A stretch of DNA of 64,000 nt from Sinonovacula constricta (taxonomy: Eukaryota > Mollusca > Bivalvia > Cardiida > Solecurtidae). Under the pieces are notes generated by a model. It did no database searches, was not told the origin of the DNA, and saw only the letters and a program-made list of their open reading frames with translations. This document shows positions 52,531-63,610 of the stretch, piece by piece. Numbering within the stretch: position 1 is the first letter of the stretch; every line of letters starts with the position of its first letter. The translations under genes were made by a program, and so were the position numbers. The stretch lies in contig CM017558.1 in NCBI GenBank assembly GCA_007844125.1, forward strand, positions 47,750,164 through 47,814,163. The letters run 5' to 3'.

Positions 52531-54480
52531 AACACACGAAAAAATATGTTTATTAAAGTACGACCTTCTTCAAAATCCTCATATTCTCTGAACTGGTCTG
52601 ATTTAGCGCAATTCACTTAACTTTCTGCGAACGATTGTGATGCTGCTGAAAGGCGTTTTGTTCGGAAACGGCTGCTCTTACATCATTTGTATTCTTCGCA
52701 TCTGAAAATGAAAAATAGCGATCACATGCTTTTGCAAACCGTTATTAAACATGCATTTAAATAAGTTAAAACTTGTCGTTAAGTAAACCGCCAGACAATA
52801 ATGAAAACAACCCAGACATGAATTAACATACAACTGAGTCTGCAAATGTACTACCGGAATCAACAATGCAACACATCCATTGTATTAGTTATAAGTAAGT
52901 AAATAAGTTAGAAAATATTTTTTATTGTGGCATGTGTACAACCAACTTTGTTAGACACATACTATTATTCATATGAATCACACCCGGCCCGATTGGACCA
53001 ATATATCACCAAACATAAACATGAAGTAAAGCATTATACATTTTTAATAATTTATGAGAACAGTTTATTTAAATTATTATAGGTATATGTATATGCGTAC
53101 TTACATGAATGTGCGTAAGTCGATAAACATAACTAAGAATATTTGGGTGGTTGATAATATTCTTATTTTTGTACAAATGTTTTTGTTTGTCGCAGGGATA
53201 GATTATCTTTCTTTGCTTGTGCCACAATGACACTAATTCTGTCACACCCTGTGTGTAACCAATGTCACATCAAACACTAATCCTTCCGTCCCACCCTGTG
53301 TGTACCCCCGTGTGACATCAAACAGCCTAAGGAATCAAAATGTCACGCACCTGTCATGTAAAACTTCACCGGACAATAGACTCGTGAAGAAAATCAACAC
53401 GATGACATTCGCGTGTCAATGAGTGACAGAAATGAATAGTTTTCCCCTGAATAATCAATCCCTAAATGCAAGTAGGTCGGTTTATGCTTGCGCTTTTTGG
53501 AGTATATGTTGACTTTTTTTGCATTTCTTGAAATACACAGATAAATCAACAAACACTTCCATTTTCTTTTTTAAATAACACATCTCTATAAGTATATAAA
53601 TGGATTTAAAGCTTATACATGTATTTATGTACAAGTAAGAAATTTCACTGTTTGTTATTGCAATATCTACAAAAGAATGGGCGATAAAGTCCAAGAATTT
53701 CAACTAAAAGTACCTACCTACAATTTGGAATACCTCGGATATTAACTAACAAGGGAGACAATTTCCATTCACCAATGTACCCCATAAACTTGTTATACAC
53801 ATCACCATCTAAGTTAAACAGCACAATATATACCCCTGTATATAGGCAAGTTTTTATCTGAATTCTCGAAAGTATATGCTTTTTTACCTCATGACTAACG
53901 CATTTTTTATTTTGTGAGCACGAATTGTTTGCATTCATTGTGATTTATTTTTATAATTTCCTGATACTAAGGCTATTTCGCAGCATAAAGGTAAATATCT
54001 GGATACAGTCGCATTTATGCTTAGTAAAGGTTAGGGACACTTAAAGGTGGTATCCAACTGTTCTGTCCCCATGTATTGTTTACATGGGTGGGTGGACAAA
54101 ACACATCCGATAAATATTTCTAGGTGGACAACACACAACCGATCAGTTTTCCAAGGCAGAAAAAACACCACACAGCCTTTTTTTGTGAAACAATGATTAA
54201 GTTGGAATGGGGCTGTTAGACAATTATGTTTTTTTATCATTTGTAACACCTTTATGCAACATGCAAAAACAACGAGCAAAGATCATAAATATAACATAAA
54301 CCAAAGGGAATCCTGTCATAATTCCAGACTGACAACTCTACACAGCTGGGGCTCAGACATTTAGTTGGCATCTTACAAGCAGAATCACCAGCCAGTACAA
54401 GTATGTGTTAATTGTTTTGCCCAATTATACCTGTATCAAAGAAATCTCAGTTGGCCAATCATCTATAAACCTATCATTTT
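52531..54480. other. No recognisable gene
   Basis: AT-rich. A two-unit direct repeat lies at about 53228-53326 (CACCCTGTGTGTA and GACATCAAAC/CACATCAAAC blocks). A terminus-like GGTGGTATCC occurs near 54046. Confidence 0.45.
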
Positions 54481-54485
54481 ATTTA

Positions 54486-54545
54486 TAAGATTTGAAAAAT
54501 TCTAATCAAGCGTATGCTATATATATTAGAATTTTTAAAATCTTA
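54486..54545. other. AT-rich perfect-looking hairpin
   Basis: Arms 54486-54506 and 54525-54545 are complementary over 21 bp with one mismatch and enclose an 18-base loop. This could be a small palindromic element or a fold-back RNA. Nothing else supports a gene. Confidence 0.4.
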
Positions 54546-54618
54546 AACCCGTGAGGCCATCAGGCTTGTGTACAGTATCCGTTGTTTTGAAGGTATCGTT
54601 TTATGATGTACTATAAAT

Positions 54619-54648
54619 CTCTCTCTCTCTCTCATATCTCGCCCCACC

Positions 54649-54683
<35 letters not shown>

Positions 54684-54863
54684 CCATACTCTCCTTCTCT
54701 TGCTCGTGCTCTCTCTCTCTCTCCCATACTCTTCTTCTCTCGCTCGTGCTATCTCTCTCTCTCTCTCCCCCATACTCTCCTTCTCTTGCTCGTGCTATCT
54801 CTCTCTCTCTCTCCCATACTCTTCTCCTTTCGCTCGTGCTATCTCTCTCTCTCTCTAGCTTCT
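54619..54863. repeat. CT-rich compound tandem repeat (~44-bp units)
   Basis: (CT)n blocks alternate with CCCATACTCTTCTTCTCT and CTCGTGCT. The CTCGTGCT marks lie at 54703, 54743, 54789 and 54833, so the unit is 40-46 bp, about four units. Arg/Glu-rich minus-strand and Ser/Leu-rich plus-strand ORFs here are artefacts. Confidence 0.9.
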
Positions 54864-55067
54864 TTTCTCTCACTATCTTGCTTTCCCAGGCCTGCTCCTC
54901 TTGCTTTCGGCAATTTCCGAGTACGTACAGGTTCTATCCAGGAAGTGAACATTTGATTGTTTTCGTAATAAATCAAAACAAAATAATCTTTGAGCGTAAA
55001 CTCTTATTCCTAGCTATCCTGATAATATATTTTCTTATTTTTAGAATGTCTTCTTCTCCTTTTTGTT

Positions 55068-55145
55068 TCTTCTTCTTCTTCTTCTTCTTCTTCTTCTTCT
55101 TCTTCTTCTTCTTCTTCTTCTTCTTCTTCTTCTTCTTCTTCTTCC
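55068..55145. repeat. (TTC)n microsatellite
   Basis: About 26 uninterrupted TTC/CTT units, giving poly-Phe and poly-Leu frames. Confidence 0.95.
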
Positions 55146-55884
55146 TTTTCTGTTATTTGTTTTTTTGCGAGGTGAGGAAGTTTTAAAGTATAGAATGTTT
55201 ATATGCATACTTTCTCTTGTCTATTCGTATAATAACTGTATATTTTCGATATTTTATTATCTTGTCAACTTTGACTATATTGTACTCTTCTGTAAAAGAA
55301 CAAACAGAGGTTACATATGAATACAGACATTTAAAATTACAAATAAACCCGGTGGTTAAAAATTGTGTTACTAAGAAACCAAGAAGCTGACGTGGGTGAA
55401 TATCACAAAAAAAAAAAAAAATCCGTTTCGTACAATGTCCGTTCAGTAGATGTGAGGGTAACGAACGATAACTTTTCGTATATGGCCATTGTGGTTATAA
55501 ATCAGTATTACCCAGTATTCGGTTGTTAATTAAGTCATTATGTCTATTATTTTTGTTTGTTGGATTTATCGTCCTACCAACAGTAGTTCAGTTATTTTGG
55601 TGACGGTGTGCTTTTGAAGCAGATCATAAAGTGCTGCCTTCACTGTGTATAGCATGCCGTGAACACCTGGCATGATACCACACACCGTATCCTGACACCT
55701 GGCCCACAAGTCGTGGAACCACCCTTATATCTGCTTGAGCGATATCAAGGGAGCTATACCATGGCCATTATTAATGACTTGCATTATGTATAGTCTTATA
55801 TAAAGTAAATGTGTATGCAACCACGTATTATTTATTGCTTTATCAATCAAGTATTATACATTACAGGCACGGAGGTCTGTGAAG

Positions 55885-55922
55885 ATGATGTCGGTGTCGG
55901 GGCCTCGCTTCAAACAGTTCTT
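55885..55922 (+). CDS. Coding exon 1 of galactose-3-O-sulfotransferase-like gene (cytoplasmic tail)
   Basis: This short exon is bounded by a 3' splice site (TATTATACATTACAG, exon from 55867) and a strong 5' splice site (TT then GTAAGTATT at 55923). From the ATG at 55885 it reads MMSVSGPRFKQF plus two bases (phase 2). Those two bases join in frame to the next exon at 57489, giving a short basic cytoplasmic tail directly before the membrane anchor, as expected of a type II Golgi sulfotransferase. The frame is open from 55867 to the ATG, so coding could begin further upstream, or 55867-55884 may be 5' UTR of a second exon. The exon was deduced from splice signals, frame and protein topology. It is not confirmed by transcripts. 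Confidence 0.6.
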
Positions 55923-56023
55923 GTAAGTATTCATCTGTTTTCTTACACCTGAGATCACGTCTTCAGTAGACACACCATCTCAACTAAAGTCAGTTGAAAG
56001 TCTCTTTATGTGAAATAATCCCT

Positions 56024-56103
56024 CCAATAGGGATTCGAACCTACGCGCCGGGAACCTGCGTCTTTATTTGTCGGCGACCCTAACCGCTTGACCCGGTCGT
56101 TGT
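56024..56103 (-). repeat. tRNA-like SINE head in the sulfotransferase intron
   Basis: On the minus strand, GGGTCAAGCGGTTAGGGTCG (box A) and TAGGTTCGAATCCC (box B) enclose a Ser/Leu-type long variable region. Acceptor ends do not pair well. It is opposite in orientation to the host gene. Confidence 0.6.
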
Positions 56104-57266
56104 TTCAATTCGCACCCTCACGCACATCTGGAAATTAGGCTACTAAAACAGAAAAATCGACCTCATATAATCAGGGAAATAGATATTCATGGGTAAAGTA
56201 GGATAACATACAATATTTGCTTTCATTTATAATGTATCATTTTCTTCATTAAATGCTGTAAAATTATCAATTCAGTGTGAGGCGCTTTTATTTTATATTT
56301 AATTATTATATGTATTTTTTCAGTTGGACACATACTACCTTTGGTAAACATTCCTATTTATAGTGATGTTCAATACATTTTTCCTTCTTGAACAAGCAAT
56401 TTCCAGCTTTGAAAAACGTGGTACTAACACACATTTATTTCAGGTATAAAACACTAAATGGTCAATGTTTTATAATTTTTATTCATACGCCAATATAAGG
56501 TAGAAACAAATATTGCAAGTCTCCTCTGCTTTTTAATGGTATGTTTTATAAGTTTTTGTCATTTTTCCATTCTTGTGAAATCAAATGAAAAGTTCATAAC
56601 TATTTTTACAGACACTTAAAAAACACAACTTTTATTGTGAACAAATAACGAAACAATTTCATACACCAATTTAAGAACTTTAATCACAGCGCATTGTTTC
56701 GTCTCATGTCCATGTTTTATGTTTCCGTATACAAGAAATGAACTAAATACAGGGATACATGTATGTATGATCCTTACGTTTGCAGCTTTTGGTGAGCTGT
56801 ATTCAGTGCAAGCTGTCTACGGTTTAATAGACAGTTCAAAGCATATGTCGACCTTTTAAGTAAACAACTCATCAAAAGATTAATCAAACTATATTTATTC
56901 AATGTACCGGCAGCAGTTGATATAAAGCCATGACATAGGGTTAATGTCTTTTTTATGTCTTGGTTCATGTTCCATGTTCATATGTAATACATTATTACAC
57001 AATGTGCTTGGTTTATGAAGATATTACAAGGTCATATGAGTACATAACATGCAATAAATTTTGAAACTACCAAAAGGTGAACACATGCTAGATAAATGTA
57101 AAAGTGAAAAAGCAGGAAAATTGCACCAAATAGATCAAACCTACCTTTGGAATGAATGGTCTCTAGGCAAAAGAACCGACTTGATCTCTTTACACCGTCT
57201 TTCGGCGATCTAGTACTTCTTTGGGGTTTGCATAAACCCGAATTGTTCGTTTTAACATGAACGTAT

Positions 57267-57488
57267 GTTCCTTGTCCATTTGTAATACCTCATTACACAG
57301 TATGTTTGTGTTTAGGTATGTTTCTTGTTAATATATATATTGCTTTATTATACGTTTCCCGCATTTATGTGCATGTATATGTTTCTTGTTCATATGCAAT
57401 GCCTCATTATACAGTAAGTTTGGTTTAACATGTATGTGTGTTTCTTGATCATATGCACGGATTCATTACACTGTATTTTTGTTTCCAG
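57267..57488 (+). repeat. Degenerate ~60-bp intronic tandem repeat ending at the splice acceptor
   Basis: Units begin with GTTTCTTG or GTTCCTTG at about 57267, 57320, 57381 and 57440 and carry CATATGCAAT, CATTAYACAGTA and TTTGGTTTA-type blocks. Spacings are 53, 61 and 59 bp. The final unit contains the polypyrimidine tract and AG of the acceptor at 57488. A more diverged unit lies near 56968-57015. Confidence 0.6.
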
Positions 57489-58731
57489 TTTCATGATCGT
57501 CCTGCTGACTCTATTTCTGCTGGTTGTGCGGCTGTTCGGGACAAGCTACAGTAACACGTCCATCATTGTCGAGCTTGGGCGCATAGACTCGACACTGCGT
57601 CTAGCGCCCAATCCCAATACAACGACCGCAAGAAATACAGATTCGAACTCAGATAAGCCTGCCTATAATGTGTCGACTTATGAGGTCAAGCCTAAGACAA
57701 GACCAACCGCAGCACAACATTTGCAGATGTGTAAGAAGGAAACGAATGTTGTGTTCCTGAAGGTTCATAAAGCTGGAAGTACCACGGTGATGAATATATT
57801 TTTGAGGTTTGCCACGTCGCATAAGCTGAACTTAGTGCTTCCACGAACCTCGAGTGGATTTGGATTTAATTACCTTGGCTACGGCACAACTGTTTCTAGT
57901 GATAGGATAGTCCCATTGCCTACGAATGAAACATATAACATCTTGTGTAACCACGTCGTGTATAACAGAATGGCATTTCGAGGCATCATGCCACGCGATA
58001 CTAAATACGTGGCAATTCTCCGCGAACCCACAAGTCATTTTATATCCGCCGCGTCATATTACGGGTTCTTCAAAAGAATAGATAACCTTTTAAAAGAGCA
58101 AAACATCACTACAGAAGATCCATTTTTGGAGTTCTTCAAAGATCCATCATCGTTCCAAGTCGGAACCTATTTTGTTCATAACAGAATGTCATTTGACTTT
58201 GGATTACCACAAAACCAGTTTGAAAATGATACATTCTTTGATAGTTACATAAAACAATTAAACAATGATTTCGACTTAGTCATGGTTCTTGAAAAATTCT
58301 ACGAATCTCTTGTACTTATGCGCAGACAGCTATGTTGGGAGACACGCGATATATTATACGTTCCTCTAAATGAACGCAAATCTGCAAAAAAGTTTTCGTT
58401 TTCTGCAGAAAGTAAACAATTATTAAAACAGTGGAATAAGGCTGACTATAAACTCTACGATCACTTTAGAGCCGTGTTTGACAAAAAGCTCGAATCTCAT
58501 GGCCAGGATCTGCTAGATGAAGTTGAGAGTTTCAAACAAATCCAAGGTAAAGTGAACTCGTTTTGTGAAAGTGGGAGCAACGACCTGTTGATTGTACCTG
58601 CGACCAAGTGGGGACAGGGTTTTGTAGTAGACCTGGTCACATGCCAGGAAATGATGGAACCCGAACTAAGCACGATGAGGCGACTCATTGAGGAGGCGTG
58701 GCTGAGGTTCAACGACTCTGTAGCACAATAA
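57489..58731 (+). CDS. Galactose-3-O-sulfotransferase family protein (galactosylceramide sulfotransferase-like), main exon
   Basis: The exon encodes nearly all of a Golgi sulfotransferase that would transfer sulfate from PAPS to the 3-hydroxyl of galactose on glycolipids or glycans. With exon 1 the protein is 426 residues, close to the roughly 420 usual for the family. Order (426-residue numbering): hydrophobic signal anchor about 15-29 (MIVLLTLFLLVVRLF); Asn/Thr/Ser-rich stem with NTS at 35; 5'-phosphosulfate-binding loop KVHKAGSTT at 104-112; CNH block; 3'-phosphate-binding segment with ILREP at 189-193 followed by SHFISAASYYG; conserved FYESLVLMRR..LCWE block near 280-300; and C-terminal TCQEMMEPEL segment. 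An ATG also occurs at 57430, but TTTTTGTTTCCAG ending at 57488 is a good acceptor and the intervening 20 residues look intronic, so I place the exon start at 57489. The last 17 codons plus stop are the first unit of a 53-bp minisatellite. Which GAL3ST paralogue this is cannot be decided from sequence alone. Confidence 0.9.
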
Positions 58732-59345
58732 GGCGACTCATTGTGGAGGCGGGGCTGAGATACAACGACTCTGCAGCACAGTGAGGCGACTCAATTAGGA
58801 GGAGTGCATTAGATACAACGACTCTTTGACATGATGAGGCGACTCATTAAGGTGGCGTGGCTGAGGCACTCCGACAATGCAGCACAATTAGACAAGTCAT
58901 TTAGGAGGCGTGGCTAAGGCACACCGATCTGCAACACAATTAGTTGACTAATTTTGGAGGCGTGACTGAGGCATGCAGACTGAGCAGCGCAATGAGACCA
59001 ACCATTAAGGAGGTGTGACTGAGACCAATGACGCTGAAGTACAATAAGGTGGCTCAATTAGGAGGTGTGTCTGAGACAAGCTAACTGAGCAGCGCAATGA
59101 GACAACTCATTAAGGAGGTGTGACTGAGACCAACGACGCTGAAGTACACTATGGCGACTCATTTAGGAGGCGTGACTGAAGCAAAACGACTCTGCAGCAC
59201 AATTAGGCGACTCATTAAGTAGGCGTGGCTGAAGCACAACGACTCTGCAGCACAATTAGGCGACTCATTTAGTAGGCGTGGCTGAGAATCAACGACTCTG
59301 TAGCACAAAATGTCTACAGATTGAGGAGACGTGCCTCAGGTACAA
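58678..59345 (+). repeat. 53-bp minisatellite (~12 units) starting inside the sulfotransferase CDS
   Basis: The unit core is AGGCGACTCATT, then GGAGGCGTGGCTGAGG, then CAACGACTCTGCAGCACAAT. Unit starts are near 58678, 58731, 58784, 58837, 58889, 58942, 58994, 59047, 59099, 59152, 59205, 59257 and a decayed one near 59310, so the period is 52-53 bp. Unit 1 is the last 17 codons of the sulfotransferase (RRLIEEAWLRFNDSVAQ) and most of its stop; the final base of the stop is the first base of unit 2. Because 53 is not a multiple of 3, later units are not in the coding frame. Units near 58960-59150 form a diverged subgroup (GAGCAGCGCAATGAGAC). The array would lie in the 3' UTR. Confidence 0.85.
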
Positions 59346-62300
59346 CGATAAACACTAAACACACTACCGTTACTACAACCATCACTGTGTAAGTCTTATT
59401 GCGTTTATGAGAAGTATGTTTTATAATTCTGCACTTTGTTTTACTACTACATTTAATAATGTTAAAAGTCAACTATTCTTTGAACCTATGTGTAATCTAT
59501 AGTCCACACTGAGACGAAACCAAAACTAATTTGTTAAGGTGACATAAAAACAGACAGGAAAAGCAGCAGTACACGAAGTGTACAAAATTAGCAAAATTTA
59601 CACGTGGTTCAAGTTCATTGTTAACTTGTAGTCATTATATAGAAGAAGTCAGAGCGTATTTGTGCAGAAGTGACTAATACTCTGACAAGACCATCAATCA
59701 CTTGATAAAAGGCACAATAATGGAATACATGTAGTTATGTGTCTTTACAATAACCTTATAGTATTTTGGTGAATTTATTTAAATATATATATACATAATC
59801 GCGGTTTTCATTCGTTTTATTACTAGCATTTGTTGTATATCAAGGTTTAATATTCATCCTTTTCACAGCAAAAGAACCACAACAAAGCAACTATTTTATG
59901 TTGGACATTTTCTGTGTTTGATCTGTCATTCTCTTTAAGCAAACACATTAAAAATGTCTGTATTTTCTTAAGCAGTTTTTTAACAACCACATTTTAGCAA
60001 ATCAGTTATTCGAAAAAATTAACTTTTATATTTTATTTCATTTTTATGTATTACGCTGATTTCTTTTAATCTAATAAGGAAACAGTTTTTTCTTATATTT
60101 TTTCTGTATTGGTCTTTTTAAACAAACACATTTTTAGCAAATAAAACATTAGAAGAAAGTATTACTTTTATAAAGGTTGAAATAATATTTTTATTTGCAT
60201 GTTTATTTTATATAAAGCCTATCCGACCTCTGTATTTAATATATATTTATCTGTTTTATAACACAATATATCAACATTGTTGTAGAAACAGTTTAAATGA
60301 CTTTAATTCGATTTTATTCTGTGGCTTTTTTAACTTTGATTTGTGCTGATTGTAGCCTGTTTTTGTGTTGATTGTCGCATGTTTTTGTGATCTGGCGTAA
60401 ACTGTTTTATAATATGTGGATTTTTATAGCCAGTATTTTTAATGTTGAATAAAATGCAACTATCAATTTTAAATGATTGTACTTGCTTATAAATATTCCG
60501 TATGTTTATCTTATTATGTTTCTCATTTTTGTTGTTTAAGTTGTCAAGGTTAGTTAGCTTTGATATTTTGCTGTGAACTATTGCGTTTTTTGCTACAAAC
60601 CATTTGCTAAAGAACGTTTTAAACTTCTTGGTGCAATAGAAAGCTGAACTTTGCACGTTACAGAATTATAGAAATGCAAAAGTATGTTTTTCTACAGGAA
60701 TACTGTAAAATTATTCTGCAAATGATGATATTTTGTCAATTGTGTTTAAACATTTGTAGAATTAGTTTATATTCTGATATTCCTAAATATACTACCGAAC
60801 AAAGAACACATCGTTTAATGTAGGGTAACATCAATGTATTTTAGGGATAGCGTTGAAAAAATGATTGTTGCGAATATTTCTAATAAAAGCCTTTAAGCAT
60901 AATTATCACAGTTAATGGATGGGGGCAGTGCAGAGCAGATCCAGATCAGTCAGCTCCCGAATGACAGGTGTCTCATCGAGTTTGGATGCCTAGTCGTTAT
61001 AAAATGACTTGGTATTTAGTGCAGATCATTGACAAAGGAACCGACGTCGCTCAATCAAAATGACGTTGTCAATTTAGTAAATATTTTGCATAATAAAATT
61101 TACGTATATTGACCTGCTATTATCATGTTAAAGAAATAACGACCGTTTTCTAAACGGTATTGTTATAAATGTTTCTCCATAATTTGATACATGTACTTAG
61201 AAACGACAAGTTGGCGTCATGTCAGATGCACGAAAATGTATTTGGCCAGATAGTTGTGAAGTCATTTAGACCGACTAGAAGGCAGTTTTACACCAATTGA
61301 GGTATAATAACGTGAAGTCAAATGCTCATTGTTATGATGAGTTAGACTGTACAGTTGTAGCACTGTCCGGGGTTATTCATAACATTATATTCAAAGCAGC
61401 AACCTGTCATACATCAAGCACCATATGCCAGCATACTGATTATCCATACTTGTTGATATCAGTCTGATTCTTAAATCAAGCTACATATACATGGTAAATA
61501 TAAGACATTTTGTTATATTTTACGATAATATGTTGTATGTAGTTTTAAAGCGACCTGGACACGCTCGATGTAGTTGGCACAAATCAAAACTTTGTTCAAC
61601 CACAAAAACTAATATAATTTCACCTGGTTACATGTTGTTTGGTGTTGGGGTTGGGTTTTTTTGTGTGTTTTTTGTTTGTTTTTTTGCGGGGGGGGGGTGA
61701 ATTTAATATTTTTTCTTTAAAATCTTTAAAATATAGTGTTTTCTGTAGGTCTGAAAAATTAAAAGCTCTTTACTACAGAGGCCGAGTGGTAGAGTTGCCG
61801 ACTTGTAACGTATGTAAGCCGCAAACCGCGGGGATACGTTTCCCAGTCCTGGTGTAAACCTTTGTGTGGCGGCGACCTGCGATGCCAAGGCGGTTCCATC
61901 AATACATATCTCTGATTTTATTCCACTCATAATAACCGGACGTCGACATCATATAGATCATTGTGTCACTGCGCAGTACAACAAATAACTACCACAGACA
62001 CAAACATACATACCATTTAAAGTACAAGTGTACTTATCATGTAAATGCAATAGCATATACAATAATTGTATACATTCTTATGCGTTAATTTTGTTGAATA
62101 CACTGGATATACATTGTCATTATAACTGCGTTACGTGTGTACGCTTTTTAAGTTACACATTAAGGGTGGTATCCGGAACCTTTACTAGGACTCAAAAATG
62201 GAATGCCAGAATTTCTGTGTGTACAGTAATTATACTAATTAAGATTAAATTTACTCATGTTATTATCTTAAAGTTACGGCAATTTATTACTAGTTTAATG

Positions 62301-63610
62301 GCTACACGGTGTAAACCATTCAGCTACGGCTCTGGGCTGGTTCTACCCAGACATATGTATGGGGTTTTCCCAGTGAGCTGAACTGAAGGTCGCGAAAATG
62401 ACCATAAATATGTCGGTACGATGTTACAACAATCAACCACAAACAGGTATCCCAGGTATTCCTAATGAAGTTTAAGCTAGTTTAAGCTCGATAAGGGTGT
62501 CGGCTGCATATAAGTAGAGCGTCTATAAAAACAACAACATAAAAACACACTGTCACTGTCTTGGCCACAATTTTGCCACCAATTCAACGTTATCCACTAC
62601 ATTTTCCAACTTATATACAATTAACAAGATTTCTCTTTATGTTCCAATGGTGCCAACGTCAGTCGATCATTTCTGAAAACAGCTGAGTAAGATGCGTAAA
62701 CATAGATAGGCTCCACCTGTTGGAATATGTGTGCTTTTGTATGACTTAGCAACTCCCACCCCAATCCTGCAGATCAACAAGCAACCTTTTATATCATTTT
62801 CCCAGCCAACTATATACTTCATGCCATATATTATATGTATTACCGCATACGTAGCTCGGAGCTATTCTATTTTGTCGAACTTCCAAAGGCTAAAGGAGAA
62901 ATTAATATCATTGCAAGATGTTGCGACGTGTTTCATTTGATCAACCTAATGTAAACTTTGAATCCGTACTATTCTGTTGTTACCAAAATTATTTATGACA
63001 AATAAACAAATGGATGCTAGTGTGATCAACTGTAACCTTATTGCGTGTAATACCTTTTTGGATAATCATTATGTATGTAAACCACTAATGCGTGTCGTCA
63101 AATAACACCTCTCTTCACAGACGGCGGCAAACTGTCACACTCATCATTTTAAGTGATATTTTACAGTCATTTCTTCATTTCAGTTTGTTTGTTGTTGTTC
63201 ATTAATTAAATGTTTTATTAAACAGAATGAAAATAAATTACAAATTTAAACTGTTTTGTCAGTGTTGATTTAAAGCTCATTGATGCCGAAATAGATCGTT
63301 CATTGACAAAGTTTACCCAATATTTGTAGTTCATGTACTTATATACTGCACCCAATCGCAACTCCCCATTATTCCCAGGATCGCCCTGAATATGTATATT
63401 TAACTTGGAACACATTGGGCATCTGAACGAAATAGCGACTTATCCAGATACCCAAGAGAAATAATGACATATTGTGTAGAAATGGTCGAGATAGTTTCAC
63501 ACGAGATAGTTTCACACGTTCGATGCCAGCTGATTTCATTTACCTCTAGTCAGTGACTCAAAGTACTGGAAAATCCTTTACACACACACGCGTCGTTGGA
63601 ATACTTTAGT
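59346..63610. other. Downstream region without recognisable genes
   Basis: AT-rich sequence after the minisatellite. Several AATAAA-like hexamers occur (for example near 60883), and any could end the sulfotransferase transcript; none can be chosen from sequence. It holds a G run (61688-61697), a probable SINE (61775-61935) and a GGTGGTATCCGG motif near 62166. Confidence 0.5.
61775..61935 (+). repeat. Probable tRNA-derived SINE
   Basis: GAGGCCGAGTGGTAGAGTTG (box A) precedes GCCGACTTGTAAC and a degraded box B (ATACGTTTCCCAGTCC). A short body follows to about 61935. More diverged than the other SINEs here. Confidence 0.4.

Larger units (their letters stand above)
55923..57488 (+). other. Intron of the sulfotransferase gene
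   Basis: The intron is 1566 bp, from GTAAGTATT to TTTTTGTTTCCAG. It interrupts the gene in phase 2, just before the membrane anchor. It holds a tRNA-like SINE (56024-56103, minus) and, next to the acceptor, a degenerate tandem repeat of about 53-61 bp. No coding sequence is seen inside. Confidence 0.6.

Noticed and set aside
54543..55320. Arg/Glu-rich, Ser/Leu-rich and poly-Phe/poly-Leu ORFs
   Set aside because: They are translations of CT and TTC microsatellites.
55407..55421. 15-base A run as the tail of a retroposed gene
   Set aside because: No SINE body, coding sequence or target duplication could be seen next to it.
57430..57492. ATG at 57430 as start of the sulfotransferase
   Set aside because: A strong pyrimidine tract and AG end at 57488, the intervening residues resemble intron repeat, and an upstream exon joins in frame at 57489.
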